Below, one piece after another: positions 23,501-35,998 of a stretch of 64,000 nt of DNA. Under the pieces are notes generated by a model. That model was given only the letters and a program-made list of their open reading frames with translations. It did not search any database and was not told the origin of the DNA. The first letter of the stretch is position 1. Every line of letters begins with the position of its first letter. The DNA is from Ahaetulla prasina (lineage: Eukaryota > Chordata > Lepidosauria > Squamata > Colubridae), in the NCBI RefSeq assembly GCF_028640845.1, contig NC_080548.1:14974814-15038813 (forward strand). Reading direction: 5' to 3'. A program made the position numbers and the translations under genes.

Positions 23501-25818
23501 CAATGTCTGAAAAATCGGTCAGGAAGCTGTGTTCTGTTCTGAAACTATTTTTATAATAACTGTAGTTGGGTATACCACCTGGTATTACGGTTTCTTGCTA
23601 TACTTGTTCTTAAACTGTACCGAAAGGTTTTCAGGAATGTCTGTTCCTCCTTTCCCCATGGCATTGGCTTAATATGAATTTCTGTATCTATTCATCTGCA
23701 GCCAGGAATCTCATTTTTCCCCCCCTCTCTTTCTTCCCACCCCTACCCGCTAAACAAACCTGGATGTTTTTAACTTTGCTTTTTATAAGCAGTTCATTTA
23801 ATCCAAGTGACATCACTGTTTGTTTGAGCTTTTGCTATATCATGCCGTATTAAGGAACAGAAAAAAGGAAAAAGATGCTAGTTTATCACCACCTTCCAGT
23901 CACTATTAGGGGATAGCCTGTCAAGAATAGTATATATTCTAAGATTTTAGGGCCCTGGACATAAACCAGTTCTGATTTGGTATTCCTTGTTACACTAACC
24001 AACCAACCAACCGGAGATAAATTCTCCTTACCCCTGTTGGTTATTAGGAATTTTGTAATAGAGTATCTTGGAGCCACAATATATGTAAATAGTAGGGACT
24101 TCAGTGACCAGTAAAGGTTTAATTTCGAGGCAGTAAAGTCTATGAGGCTGTTTCGTTTTTTTTTTAATTACAAAGCCTTTTTATATATAAATATACATTC
24201 CATTATTCTTACCAATTAGTTCCTAGCTTCTTTCTGGAGTTACTTGCCTGGTTTAGAGGTGAGTTAAATCTGGGCAGGGACCGGATGCAAATTGGGGGAA
24301 CTCTATATAGAACCTTAACCAGTAAATGTCCTCTTTATTCTTCTGCGGCATATAGTGGCTTGTCTTTCTGGGCAGCCAGTGGGAGCAATCAGGACTTACA
24401 GCTAATTACGGAGGAGCAGATCGCACAGCCCTGTTGTTCATTTGCAGTCAATTCCGAGAGTTGCGCTTTCCCTGCCTTATTTTTAGAGATGGCTGGAACT
24501 AGTTTATATTAAAGCTAATTGATACTTCAGATTCTCTTTGAAAGAGCTGCTTTGGGCCCTGCAAGGGCACCATTGCATCACCTGACTTGTTAAGCAGACA
24601 CAATTTTTTTTCCTGGACTGCTTGATCCTGAAAACAGATGCAGGTGCTTTAATGAGTAGCAAGCAGCTGCAGTTTTGTAACTCTTGTATGTTATGAAGCA
24701 CCTCTTTCCAACTGAATCTGAAGCATTGCCCAAGCCTTACTAATATTAAATTCACTGTTGTAGTCTGTTATGGGCTATTCTCTTATTCACAGGTACTCTG
24801 AGATTGGGGGTGGGTGGAGAGGAGATTAAGTGGGATTTACAATGTAAACATTTGTTCAAGAACAGTAATGCCAAAAGGTGGGAAAGGGGACTTCTGTCTA
24901 AAGTGATGGTTTTGAAGTTTGAGGCAGCTCACATTTGTCCCTGTTTTAAAGCCTGGATTTGTAGATTGTGCTAAACCATGTTTTGATTCCCCCAGTTTTT
25001 ATACCGTCTTCTTCCCCTACCCCCAAACATGTCAGTATTTGAGAAAGGAAGAACAGAATGGGCATGTTTTTTTCCCATTTACAAATATTTAATATTGGCA
25101 ACGACAAAGTATTTCTACCTGTTCAGTGTTTTGATGAAATGGAAAAACAACCACATCGTGCAATGTTACATTTCAGTTGAATTCTCTTCCAAAAACCCCA
25201 ATTCCCATCATTCTCAAGTAGGATGGCAAAAATAAATAAATAAATAAATAAATAACAACTTCAGTATACCCAGAGAAGGCTTAAGAAAATGGTGTCCTGG
25301 TTTTAATTTTCTCTCATAAAAGTTGATTTTGACACTTCTCAGAAGTATTTGTGCTCTCCCCTGCCTCTTGACTATTTATTTAATTGTCCTCAGCTCCTCC
25401 CTCTTTATGTCCCCTTACTTTAGCTGTCTGCTCTTTTACAATCCCACTTGTCTGGCTAATCCCACAGCTGGCATGCAATGCTCTTGTTTGTCTGTTTCCC
25501 CCAGAGGATTACGCTGCACTAGAGCTGGGTAGTAAAATTAACCTCTCCCCCGATATGTATGACTATTTACTGGCCAAAGAATATGAGATCACTGTAGTTG
25601 ATCCACAGTGATTGATCCGTTGTTAGTGTTTGGGGGCAGGATTTATTAAAGATATTAAAGATTATTAATTGCTTCAATTCTGTCCAGTTGAAAGGGGTTC
25701 AGTCCTTTCCCTTTCCTGATTCTTAGTAACTTGAAAGGATTTTACTTTTATGTTAGGGGATGATTTATATTCTAGGATGGGTGAATTTCCATATGGATAT
25801 ATTTAATTTAGTATATTG
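23501..25818. other. intron 1, no gene recognised
   Basis: Unique sequence with an (AACC)n run near 23997-24012 and an (AAAT)n microsatellite at 25228-25255. Nothing else supported. Confidence 0.45.
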
Positions 25819-26145
25819 CAGGGGTGTCAAACTCAATTTCATTGAGGGCCACATCAAGGTTGGGTGTGACCTCGGGAGGCCAGGATGGGCGTGGCCAGCT
25901 CAACGTCACTCATCTCGGGGGCATCTGTGCTGGCCCAAGCATTCTGCCAATGAAAATGGGCTCCCAAGCTCCGTTTTTGGCTGCCATGGCCTCCTGCAAC
26001 CCTCTGCCAGTGAAAATGGAGCTCCGTTTTTGCTGACAGAAGCACTGCGAGCCAGTCCTTCGCTTTTCCAGGAGGGCCCCATGGGCCAGATCTAAGTACC
26101 CCGCATGCCCGATCTGGTCCTCAGGCCTTGAATTTGACACCCTTA
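25819..26145. mobile_element. non-autonomous hAT element, CAGGGGTGTCAAACTC family
   Basis: Starts CAGGGGTGTCAAACTC, ends AATTTGACACCCTTA, with perfect 8-bp duplications GTATATTG (25811-25818 and 26146-26153). About 327 bp; the body is collinear with the element at 8460. No transposase. Confidence 0.88.
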
Positions 26146-26291
26146 GTATATTGATAGAACACTTGCAATTTGAAATCGGCCATTTTGGAAAATGAACAAA
26201 TGCAATTTTTTCAATGAATTAAGTAAGTAAAGTTAGTAGGAAAACACAAATTTATTGGCATATCTGGGGGGAAAAACCCTGTTCATTAGAT

Positions 26292-26476
26292 CAGGGGTCC
26301 CCAACCCCCCAGTCTGTGGACTGGTACCGGGCTGAGGCATGCCAGAAACTGGGCCACAGAAACAAGTGAAGCCCCATCTGCGGGATGCAGGCAGCACACA
26401 AAAACACGCCCCCCTCCAGTCCACAGAAAAACCTCCGTGGAACCTGACCTGGTGCCCAAAAGGTTGGGGGCCACCG
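26292..26476. mobile_element. non-autonomous hAT element, CAGGGGTCCCCAACCC family
   Basis: Starts CAGGGGTCCCCAACCCCCC, ends GTTGGGGGCCACCG, flanked by perfect 8-bp duplications CATTAGAT (26284-26291 and 26477-26484). The GGTACCGGGCTGAGGC and GGGCCACAGAAAC inner parts resemble a widespread amniote hAT family. 185 bp, non-coding. Confidence 0.87.
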
Positions 26477-26484
26477 CATTAGAT

Positions 26485-27690
26485 GGATATTGGATATTAG
26501 ATATCTAAAGTTATCAGCAAGCTTACATGATTCTTGCTGATGACTTCCATATTATTGTTCTCGCTTCCTTATTCTCCACCCCAATAATTATAACTTTGGT
26601 ATTAACAGAAGTCTTACACAAACCATCTAGCATTAATGAACCAGTACTAAGGATCATGGGAAATCCTGTGCTACCAAAGTTGAAGTTCCAATGCCACAAA
26701 TTGTTAGTGAGATGTTATGTCTAGTAGTAAGACCTCCATGTGCATTCATACCCATCATGCTATTCCTTTTGGGCTAAATAATAATATATAAAGCATAGAA
26801 AAAACTAAGAATTTTGAACAAAATAAATTAAAGGCAGGAGACAAAATAAAAGGATATGGGGGGATATTTATGACTTGTGTTTCTCATTATTGCTAACAGT
26901 GTAAAAGTTGCACTGTTGTGTAATATTTATCTAGAAACGGAGTAAACTGTTCGGGAAGAAAGACATATGTTTGTGTCTAGAATAATAAATGCAATTTTAG
27001 TATTCAATTTTAATTTTATTTAATAAAATCCTTTTAACTAAATCTTTAAAAACTGCCAATCTAATTTGGCAATTAAAGAGATTGAAAAAAAATCTTAGTC
27101 ACAATATGAGAATCTCTGTTTTAGCATATTTTTATATTCTTTTTCTTGGTGTTTGTTGCAACCACTGTTACTTTTGTCAGATTTAGAATGTGGCAAGATT
27201 CCACATAACCTGATTATCCTGAACCAGTGCATATCATTCCATTGAAGTTTGGATTTACAATGTGGTCTCTCGCTAAAATAATTATCAAAATGCTTTTTAA
27301 AGTCTATGTTTTAAGGTAAAATGCCTTCAAATATTTAAAAATGCAATTTAAAAAAAATGGGAAAGAATGGCTTGAATGAGCTCATTTGAAAGAAGCTACA
27401 CAGAATAACAAACAACTAATTTGTTTATAGTCGCTGTAAAGTACAGTTGCAGCCTTATTTATCTTCCAGCCAACTATTAGCTTTGTAGACTTTCACCTTT
27501 TCTTTGTAGCTGTGCAGGATCAGGGTGTCAAATGATGTATTGGCTGAATAATAACCAGCTTGACTTAGCTCGATTAGAAAGATTATGTTAAAAGAAAGGA
27601 CTTCTTGAATAAGTAATTTGTGCTTTATCAATGTATGGGTCAATTCTCAAAGTGCAAAAATTATAGAAGTATGTAGTTCTAAAAGCTGAC
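26485..27690. other. intron 1, nothing recognised
   Basis: AT-rich unique sequence without repeats or exons that I recognise. Confidence 0.45.
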
Positions 27691-27695
27691 ACATA

Positions 27696-27980
27696 GGTAG
27701 TCCTCAATTTATGACAATTGCATTTTGCTAGTAAGTCAGGGAAGTCGTAAAGCAAATCACCACAATTGTTAAGTGAACCCTGAGGTCATTAATGAATCGA
27801 GCAAGTAGCGGATTTTGCAGTTTTCTGCTAGAAAGTGGCAAAAACCCATCACAAATTGCAGTCATGGAACCACGTGTCACTGCCCATGGTCGTACATGTG
27901 AGTCTTGCTAAGCACCCAAAATGTCACGTGACTGCAGGAGGGGCACAACATTTTATTAGTCGGAAGTTATTTGCAGCCAC
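27696..27980. mobile_element. pogo/Tigger-like MITE, right end lost
   Basis: Left end AGGTAGTCCTCAATTTATGAC followed by family blocks ('gtaaagcaaatcaccacaattgttaagtgaac', 'catgtgagtcttgctaag'). The right terminal repeat is missing; a hAT element begins at 27989. Confidence 0.7.
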
Positions 27981-27988
27981 TTTATACT

Positions 27989-28316
27989 CAGTGGTGGGAT
28001 TCAAATAATTTAACAACCAGTTCTCTGCCCTAATGACCAGATGGGTAGGTGTGGCTCAGTGGTCATGTGACTGTGTGGGCATGGCCAACTTTACGTCACT
28101 CACGTCGATTGGCGCTTTGTCTTAGCTGTTAAAATGTAATAAGAGTGTAACCAGAGAGGCAGTTTCTGTAAGCAGGGCAATAAAGATTAGGCTAGAAACA
28201 CCACCAGAATGTTTCCTTCCTGACTTCCTTACAGGATTAGCCCTGTAAAGTAGAAAAAAACAAAATAAGGTGTCTTCCAACAACCGGTTCTCCGAACCGA
28301 ATAGGTGCGAACTGGC
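27989..28316. mobile_element. hAT-like element (CAGTGGTGGGATTC), right end decayed
   Basis: Starts CAGTGGTGGGATTCAAATAA, then 'aacaaccagttctctgccc' and GTGTGGCTCAGTGGTCATGTG, and reappears as CAACCGGTTCTCCGAACCG near 28280-28300. The start is the reverse complement of the CCACCACTG end of the elements at 22387 and 46851. No right terminal repeat or duplication found. Confidence 0.65.
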
Positions 28317-28603
28317 TGATTATATTTCTGTATTGTGAATTATAGTTTATCTTCATAGACAAGAGAATGTATGTTTAGCAACTATGTGAATGCAACAAAA
28401 ATTCTTGGTGTACCTTGATTTTCAAAATAGTGACGTTAAAAGTTGAAGTTAAACATTGATGAATTTTCCCCTTGATTGTAATACCCCCTTTTGCCTTTAT
28501 CATATTAATATGGTTTTGTATAATTTTTGCATTTAATTTAAAATGCTTCTTTGCTATGTATTTGGAACCCTAGCCAATCCAAATCTGGAATTTGGATAGC
28601 ATA

Positions 28604-29212
28604 TATGGTACTTTTCGGAGTATAAGATGCACTTCCCCCCAAAAAAGTGGGTGGAAATGTCTGTGTGTACAGTGAATGTTGCTGAAGCCCCGCCCACTCA
28701 CTGCCCCCCATCCTTTGGCCATTTTGGGCCTCTGCACGTTGCGTTTTGGGCCTCCATATGTTGTATTTTCAGCCAGTTTCAGGCAGCAGGGATCCCCGCT
28801 GCCGCCAATCCCCGCCTCCTTGAACTGGCCAAAAACGTGACGCACGGAGGCCAAAAGCTCAACGCACAGAGGCAGCGATCAGTGGTGATGTGCTGTGGCA
28901 ATCCTGACAGCCTGGAACAGGTCTAAAATGGAGCATGCGGAGGCCAAAAACACGACGCACGGAGGCAACGATGGGCTGTGGCAATCCTGGCAGGCTTGAA
29001 CAACCGATTAGCGGTATTCCGGGAGGCCGATCCAACCACCAATCAGCTGCTCGTGCTGAATCAGGCTGCGATAATGTGCTGAAGCTAACATTTGCTGTTT
29101 GCTGCAAGGATGCTAGCTAGATTAATACCGATGGAAGATGGTAGGCAGAGGCAGATTTTTTTTCTTGTTTTCCTCCCCAAAAAGCGTCTTATATACTCTG
29201 AAAAATACGATA
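28604..29212. mobile_element. TIR DNA transposon, 'cttttcggagtataag' family
   Basis: Left end TATGGTACTTTTCGGAGTAT and right end ATACTCTGAAAAATACGATA are inverted matches, followed inward by AAGATGCAC / GCGTCTTAT. Terminal TA dinucleotides suggest a Tc1/mariner-type duplication. Inside, blocks such as 'gacgcacggaggc' repeat. 609 bp with no intact transposase. Confidence 0.75.
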
Positions 29213-31659
29213 ATTTCCCCCCCAACACCAATTAATATTTCAATCTTTAAATCATTTATGCTGTGAATTTTGTAAGTTATTTTTTCCACTTTACATAGAA
29301 CTGAGATTAGCCAGTCTCTTTCTGAAAGTTGTCTTGCTATATACATCCTTAATTATAAAACAAAATTATGGCGAACATTCTGTGCTGACTGATGTTAGTG
29401 AGAGGGGTGGTGGCATATAAGTTTAATAAATTAAAAAAATGACCGAAAGTAGAGTCCCACCTTTGCATGATATGCTTAACTACAGTATTGGTGAACAAGA
29501 AATGGGTTCCTTCAAAATTATGTCCCTCCAGCCACCCACAAATAGAACCAGTGAGCCCATTGAGGGGGCTAATATTGCCTTTTAAGCCTTTTGTGAATGG
29601 CTTGTGGAGCCTAGTTAACGCTCTGCAGTAAGGCGGTGTTTTATCCAAAATGCTAAATCATAAACTGAAGAAACAGCATGGTGCATGCAGCATAACGTTT
29701 GAATCTAGCAAACATTTTGACCAAAATCCTGAGAACTTTTCAAATAAGGAAATAAGATAATGTGTCTGTTCCCACAGTGACCACCTATCCCTCTTTTTAA
29801 AAAGAACTCTCATCTTAAAACTAGTAGCGTGAGGTTAAAAAGTGGCTTATTTTCTCCGGAGGGGTCAGATAGACACTAAGTAATAGAATGCTTTAGCCAA
29901 GGGAGACAATCCTTCCTTTCTTCCTCTCCCCAGAAATCTAATTTCTTTCGTGCATTTGTCTGTGAGCCCATCTGGGTTCAGCTGGGGGGAGATGATGGAG
30001 GTGGCATCTGCGCATTTACCAAGCTGTATTAAATCTGTGCGGTGTTGGTGCAAGCTTTCATCTGCTTGGTGGCTTTCTGGTCCCAGGGGCTCCGTGTTCA
30101 CAGTCCTCGTTGAGTAGCTTGAGCGAAGCAGGGTGCAATAGAAGAAGAGGCAGCAACAGCTGCTGCTTCTCCTTGAATTGCTCAGTGGAAACGGTCTTCC
30201 GCTGGCTTTCTACCAGAGCCCAGCTGCCAAACAATAGCTTGTGCTTTCAAGGCCGTGTGGAGTGTCACATGACCTAGCCTGCTGCTGGGGTCCCATCCCC
30301 ATCTGTTCCCTCCACTCTTTCTGGGTTATGGTCAGAGATTATATGAGAGTTTTAACCTCCCTGGCAGGGGTGGTGTGGCTCCAGCCTGAGCAGATCGGCC
30401 ACGTGTGTTCAGAGGGAAAAGGCACTTCCTGTATTTTGATCTGGGTAGTGGTTCCTGGCTTTGGCCCTACAGGGCTAGTAGGGTTGGGGCCTATGAGCTC
30501 AGAGCACGCCGGAGAAGGAGGGATTATCATGCAGTTGCCCCCCTTCCCATTCCACCTCCGCTGCTACGTCACCACAACACAACCACTCTGTGCTCTCATC
30601 GTGTTGGTGTCATTCATTCAGTGCCAAGATTGCTTTAAAAAATTCCCTTGGCCCCAGTTCAAACAGGAGTACAGCTGGGATGTGTTAGATTTTAGGCAGT
30701 CTGCCCTCAATTTGAGAGGAGTTATAAATAGCTGCACTGACTTCCTTAACTAGCACACTCTGAGGTAAAATGCAGGTTAATTACTGTGGGAATCAATTAG
30801 AGCTTCCCTCGGTTAAAGAGCCAGCGAGAGTCCCCCTCCCCCTCCCCACAAAAAAAATGTAATTTTTATTATCAGGTTGATGGCACAGCTGGCCAGGAGG
30901 AAAAAAAAATTAATCGGGACCCAAGGTAGGCTTTGCAATTTCTCCATATTCTTAAGGATTCGGACTTCACTTCTGCCTTCTGCAGTGTCACCATCTTGAA
31001 AGTTTATCAGAAGTCTTTGGCCTTTATTTCTGCAATTAGGAGTAGCATTAATTATAACATTAAAGGTCCTTCCCATTTATTTTGGTCTTAGAAATTGAAT
31101 TTGCAGATTTGCAGTCCTGGAAAACCATTGCTTTGAAACTGCCATCCCCCCCACCCCCAAAGCAACGATGCCAGTAATACAGCTAAAAGTTCTATGGCCA
31201 GACTGACGCAGGTTACTTTTGAGGCTACTATTCAAATGTTGACCAAGAGGAGGGGACATGGATTATCTTGTCTTGTTCTGGAAGGAGACCAAATTTGCAA
31301 AACGGCTCAGTGCAGAGGTAACTCATGTCAGAGGTAGCCAGTGTCTTCCCACTATTCCTTAAAACTTCAAAACTCGACAAAACTTCCCCTTTATCTGTAT
31401 TATATCACGGATAAAGAAAAGGGGTGTGCTCTAAGATAAAACCTTATTAGTTAAGCTTCATAGAGATATGGCTCTTCTTGAGAATGGGGCGTGTGGTGCT
31501 TGGAGAAATGTGTCCTTGGAAAATAACATGCAAACTGAGCAGAACAGGTTAACATAAATTGATGGAATGGAAAAGGACAGCATTACTACCTTTTAAAAAA
31601 AGTCATGCTTTGCCCTTGAATGTTAAATATGTCATTTTAAATGTTACTTATACTCACCC
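29213..31659. other. intron 1, low-repeat stretch
   Basis: Only a short CR1-like tail ('ggtggtggcatataagtttaataaa', about 29402-29437) is recognised. The rest, including a comparatively GC-rich part at about 29,850-31,250, is unique. A 170-codon frame at 30241-30753 has no recognisable domain and I do not call it a gene. Confidence 0.45.
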
Positions 31660-31768
31660 AGCAGCCTTCCCCAACTTAATGCTTTCCAGCTGTGTTACAC
31701 TATAATTCTCAGAATGGATACAATAAAAATTGTAGTCACAACACATCTGGAAGATCCAGCTTGGGTAT
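31660..31768. mobile_element. degraded fold-back hAT-like MITE
   Basis: 'ccttccccaactt...ccagctgtgtt' on the left pairs imperfectly with 'acacatctggaagatccagcttgggta' on the right, around an 'actataattctcagaatgg' centre. No clear duplication remains, so it is an old copy. Confidence 0.55.
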
Positions 31769-32117
31769 AGGGGCTCTGAGATAACATTCTTTTCTTGAAA
31801 ATATCACAGTCATTTTTAGATAGTTCTCGGCATCAAACACCTCTAAATATTTTAAATTTAATCAGTATCCATCAACCCTAACCAGTCTTGTAGAAGAGCA
31901 CAGAGATGGCCTTCACAAAAATACACAGCATCCATTGGGAAAACAGGAACCTACCATGGGAACACAGGAAAGTGTGAGAAATACAGTTAGGATGTCCTGC
32001 TTTGACTCTTGAGTATAAAAGGGAAGGAGGGAGAAATGCTAATAGGCATTTCTTATCATCTTATCATTGCTGATAAGATTCTGTTATTACAGCCTTTATC
32101 AATAAAATAAGTCCTGG

Positions 32118-32263
32118 TACCGTGTTTTCCCAAAAATAAGACCCTGTCTTATTTTTTTTATTTTTTTGAACCCTGAAAGAAGCGCTTGGCCTTATTGCCA
32201 TGCGCTCAAAAGCCCGATTGGGCTTCTTATCAGGGGATGTCTTATTTTGCGGGAAACGGGGTA
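32118..32263. mobile_element. TIR MITE, 'ccgtgttttcccaaaaataag' family
   Basis: Left end TACCGTGTTTTCCCAAAAAT and right end GCGGGAAACGGGGTA are imperfect inverted repeats with TA at both edges; 'agaccctgtcttattttt' faces 'ggatgtcttattttgc'. About 146 bp, non-coding, Tc1/mariner-like by its TA flanks. Confidence 0.7.
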
Positions 32264-32398
32264 TTTTTTGTGAATATGTTTCCCAACCTTTACCTCAAAG
32301 GACTGATGGTTGGTGAAAATTGTAATCCAAAGTATCTAGAGAGCAAGTGCTTGTCTGTCCCTGCTTTGTGGATTGAAAATGGGAGTTTGACTTGGATT

Positions 32399-33885
32399 TA
32401 TTATTTATTTATTTATTAATCAAATTTTTATACCGCCCTTCTCCCGAAGGACTCAGGGCGGTTTACAGCCAGCTAAAACAAACAAAATAAATACAGAATA
32501 AAATACAATTTAAAAAACTAATTCAATTTGGCCCATATTAAGAGTAAAACCCAATCAATTAAAACCAATAAAAACTATAACCCTATGCCAGACCTGCGCG
32601 GATGAACAAGTATGTCTTCAGCTCGCGGCGGAAGGTTTGAAGGTCTGGGAGTTGGCGAAGTCTTGGGGGAAGTTCATTCCAAAGGGTGGGGGCCCCCACA
32701 GAGAAGGCCCTACTTCTGGGGGCCACCAGCCGACATTGTCTGGCGGACGGCACCCTAAGGAATCCCTCTCTGTGGGAGCGCACGGGTCGGTGAGAGGCAA
32801 TCGGTGGCAGTAGGCGGTCCCGTAAGTAACCCGGCCCTAAGCCATGGAGCGCTTTAAAGATAGTAATCAGCACCTTGAAGTGCACCCGGAAGATCACAGG
32901 TAGACAGTGCAGTCTGCGCAGGAGTGATGTCACATGGGAGCCACGAGGGGCTCCCTCTATCACCCACGCAGCTGCATTCTGAACCAACTGGATCCTCCGG
33001 GTGCTCTTCAAGGGGAGCCCCATGTAGAGAGCATTGCAGTAATCCAAGCGAGAGGTAACCAGAGCATGAGTGACCGTGCATAGGGCATCCCGGTCAAGGA
33101 AGGGGCGCAATTGGCGGATCAGGGAAACCTGATAAAAAGCTCTCCTGGATACGGTCGTCACATGATCTTCAAAGGACAACCGTCCATCCAGGAGAACACC
33201 CAAGTTGCGCACCCTTTCCATCGGGGCCAATGACTCGCCCCCAACAGCCAGCCGCAATTGCAGCTGACTGTACCGGGGTGCCGGCATCCACAGCCACTCC
33301 GTCTTGGAGGGATTGAGCTTGAGCCTGTTTCTCCCCATCCAGACCCGTACGGCTTCCAGACACCGGGACAGTACATCGACAGCTTCGTTGGGGTGGCCCG
33401 GGGTGGAAAAGTACAGCTGCGTGTCATCAGCGTACAGTTGGTACCTCACCCCAAAACCACTGATGATCTCACCCAATGGCTTCATATAGATGTTGAACAG
33501 GAGAGGCGAGAGAATCGACCCCTGCGGCACCCCACAAGTGAGGCGCCTCGGGGCCGATCTCTGCCCCTCTGCCAACACCATCTGCGACCGGTCGGAGAGA
33601 TAGGAGGAGAACCACCGATAAACGGTGCTTCCCACTCCCAAACTCCCCAACCGGTGCAGCAGGATACCATGATCGACGGTATCAAAAGCCGCTAAGAGGT
33701 CTAATAGGACCAGGGCAGAGGAATAACCCCTATCCATGGCCCTCCAGAGATCATCCACCAACGCGACCAAAGCTGTCTCCGTACTGTATCCGGGCCGAAA
33801 GCCGGACTGGAACGGGTCTAGATAGACAGTTTCATCCAGGTACTGGGGTAATTGACGTGCAGTCAGGGCAATCATTTGGAAAAGA
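32399..33885 (-). mobile_element. CR1-type LINE, 5'-truncated, well preserved
   Basis: Minus-strand element containing the C-terminal RT part of ORF2 (33875-32583), a 3' UTR of about 180 bases, the terminal hairpin (32433-32461) and an (AAAT)n tail at 32399-32420. It is cut at the 5' side near 33885, just inside the RT domain, the usual outcome of incomplete target-primed reverse transcription. It lies antisense to ARID1A. This copy serves as the reference for the other CR1 tails in the window. Confidence 0.93.
32583..33875 (-). CDS. CR1 ORF2 fragment: reverse transcriptase, 430 codons
   Basis: Part of the CR1 pol protein that copies LINE RNA at a nicked chromosomal target. The frame begins inside the RT domain (FQSGFRPGYSTETALV) and keeps motif A LLDLLAAFDTVDH with Asp 59 and Asp 65, motif B GVPQGSILSPLLFNIYM (residues 115-131) and the catalytic YADD at 148-151. 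It runs uninterrupted to a normal end, AGLA stop. The N-terminal endonuclease and the first RT motifs are missing, so it cannot move by itself. The ATG used here is simply the first Met after the truncation, not a native start. No frameshift or stop over 430 codons indicates a fairly young copy. Confidence 0.9.
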   Translation of the reverse strand: MIALTARQLPQYLDETVYLDPFQSGFRPGYSTETALVALVDDLWRAMDRGYSSALVLLDLLAAFDTVDHGILLHRLGSLGVGSTVYRWFSSYLSDRSQMVLAEGQRSAPRRLTCGVPQGSILSPLLFNIYMKPLGEIISGFGVRYQLYADDTQLYFSTPGHPNEAVDVLSRCLEAVRVWMGRNRLKLNPSKTEWLWMPAPRYSQLQLRLAVGGESLAPMERVRNLGVLLDGRLSFEDHVTTVSRRAFYQVSLIRQLRPFLDRDALCTVTHALVTSRLDYCNALYMGLPLKSTRRIQLVQNAAAWVIEGAPRGSHVTSLLRRLHCLPVIFRVHFKVLITIFKALHGLGPGYLRDRLLPPIASHRPVRSHREGFLRVPSARQCRLVAPRSRAFSVGAPTLWNELPPRLRQLPDLQTFRRELKTYLFIRAGLA

Positions 33886-34110
33886 GCAGAACGTGCAAAT
33901 TTTCCACTGTTTTTTACATGTTTGTGTTAAATTAGCATGAATGATATTCTGATGAGTAAAAAACTTAATTATTCAAAGTGTTTGATTAGCTTTAATGTGG
34001 ATTTCCAATAAAACATTCTGTAAAGGCAAACATTACAAATCACCTCATACTCTTGCCAAGAAGAATAGCTAGTTAGATCCATATATTCACCAGAAATTAA
34101 GTCAGGGGTT

Positions 34111-34343
34111 ATTTTTATTTATTTACACCCCACCTTTATTATTTTTACAAATAATTTAAGGTGGCAAACACATCCAATACACTTTCCTCTTCCTATTTTC
34201 TCCACATACAACAACACTGTGAGGTGAGTTGGGCTGAGAGAGTGACCAGCCCAAGTCACCCAGCCAGCTTTCTAAGGCAGGACTAGAACTAAAATTTATG
34301 ATCGCCTGCTTTGTAGCCTATTGCTTTTACCACGACTTCAAAA
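34111..34343 (-). mobile_element. tRNA-derived MIR-like (CORE-type) SINE
   Basis: Read on the minus strand, a decayed tRNA-like head leads into 'gctgggtgacttgggctggtcac' and 'ctcagcccaactcacctcacag', then ends in a 'ggtggggtgtaaataaataaa' tail. This order matches the MIR-like SINEs common in squamates. Substitutions are many, so it is old. Confidence 0.7.
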
Positions 34344-34345
34344 CT

Positions 34346-35990
34346 GGCTATTTTCCTCCTTACAATAATCTGGAATTTGTGCTGTTTGCTTCGTGTTAGG
34401 TTTTGGGGAACATCAATTCTGAGATTGCTTCTGATGTCTTTAAATTTAGCAAGTTGTAAGAATTGTTAGTGGTTAAAAGAAAGATCTGGATTCTCTGACG
34501 TGCTGATAGGATGATAGAATTCGAGGGTATTCATCTACTTCCTTGATTTGAAGCTGAGTCAATCATTTCTTTAGTCCCGCCTAAATACTAAACCAGTATT
34601 TATTCTAAACCAGTATTTTCCTCTTATATTGATCAGTGTAAAATTAACACATGAAATGCTGTCACGATTTACTGAAAGAATTGACCACATATCAGTCTTA
34701 AGAAAGACTTTCCAGTCCTTTACACTTTAAAATTTATTTTATCTTGGATTACTCTTTAAAATATGTTGGTATATTTTCTCTTAATGATAACTTATTGTAT
34801 AATATAAGGCCATATTCAGTTTTGACAGGGCTTCTTAAATATTAAATTCATATTTAGTTGCAATTTCTCAATGTGAGATAATCACTTCAAAATTGAAGTG
34901 AAATCTAGACAATTTTAGGAATGTGTGGCATATTAAATATTGAACATTTGGGTCCTTCCTATCCTGACCCTTTCAATTTAAACCAGAAGCTGTCAGTTTA
35001 CCAAATATATTAGAAGCTTTTATACAAGTTATGTATATAAACCTAAATTATGATAATTATTCAGCTTTTTAACACTGTACTAATACTAGCCAGGAGTGAG
35101 AAAAGATATGTTAATCTGTTTTACAACAATAATTCTCATGTGTTTCCTTTAGGAAACCGAAAAAGCAGATTTTTTTTTAACCAAATAGAAAAGTTTTGTG
35201 GTTTTCGATCAGTCATACCAACTTACTGATCTAAAAGATCAGAACAGATTGAAGAGTTATTTGTTGGTAAATGCCTATTTTGATGATCCTTCCAAATAAA
35301 AGAAAGAAGGAGGATTCTCAATAAAAAAATAGGGTAGATTATGTCTTAGTGTGGTTGCTGCAAACTAATAAAATCCAATATTTTCGGTCAGTCTAGTTAG
35401 CTTAAGAGTTTTGATTTTGGCCTAGCTTTCTTAACCAGTAAGCATCTTCTCATAATGAAGTATTCCTAAGCATCCAAGCGCTACAGCTAGTGGCAACAGT
35501 CAACCTTGGCAGATTTCAAAAATGCTAAACAGGATTGGCACTGATTAGCAATTGAATAGGAAACCACTAAGAAACCCCAGGGCCATAAGACTTAGAGTGG
35601 GAAATCAACCTGAAAAAAGGCAGTAGCAAATTGCTTCCTCATTGTTGCTAAGAAAGCGGAATGGACACAGCTGTGTAATCACCGGAAGTTGAATTTGACT
35701 TAAAAGGAGTATTTAATCTGAAAAACTATAAAATAAGAGCAGAGTTGCCACTTGGCCAATCTTGATGGATACTGGTTGTCCTCATGGTTTCACTTCAAGT
35801 CAGTTCACTTTCAGGGCCAAAAAAAATTGAGTGCAGAATGTGTTTCTATTCCTGCTTTCCACCGCTCCTTTCATTCCCAAACAGCAGCACCAGGGAATTT
35901 TGATTTTTATTGGATAGGAATTGTAACCCCGCAAAATCTGGAGGGCATCCAGTTGAAGAAGGTGTGCCATATTAACTTATTTCTGTATAG
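34346..35990. other. intron 1, nothing recognised
   Basis: AT-rich unique sequence leading up to the last intron-1 transposon. No exon or RNA gene recognised. Confidence 0.45.
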
Positions 35991-35998
35991 CTCTAGAG

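Noticed and set aside
30241..30753. 170-codon plus-strand frame in intron 1
   Set aside because: No domain, signal or relative recognised; single frame in unique intron sequence. Retained only as part of a repeat-poor block worth comparing.
33258..33695. 145-codon plus-strand frame
   Set aside because: Lies opposite the CR1 reverse transcriptase frame and is its shadow.
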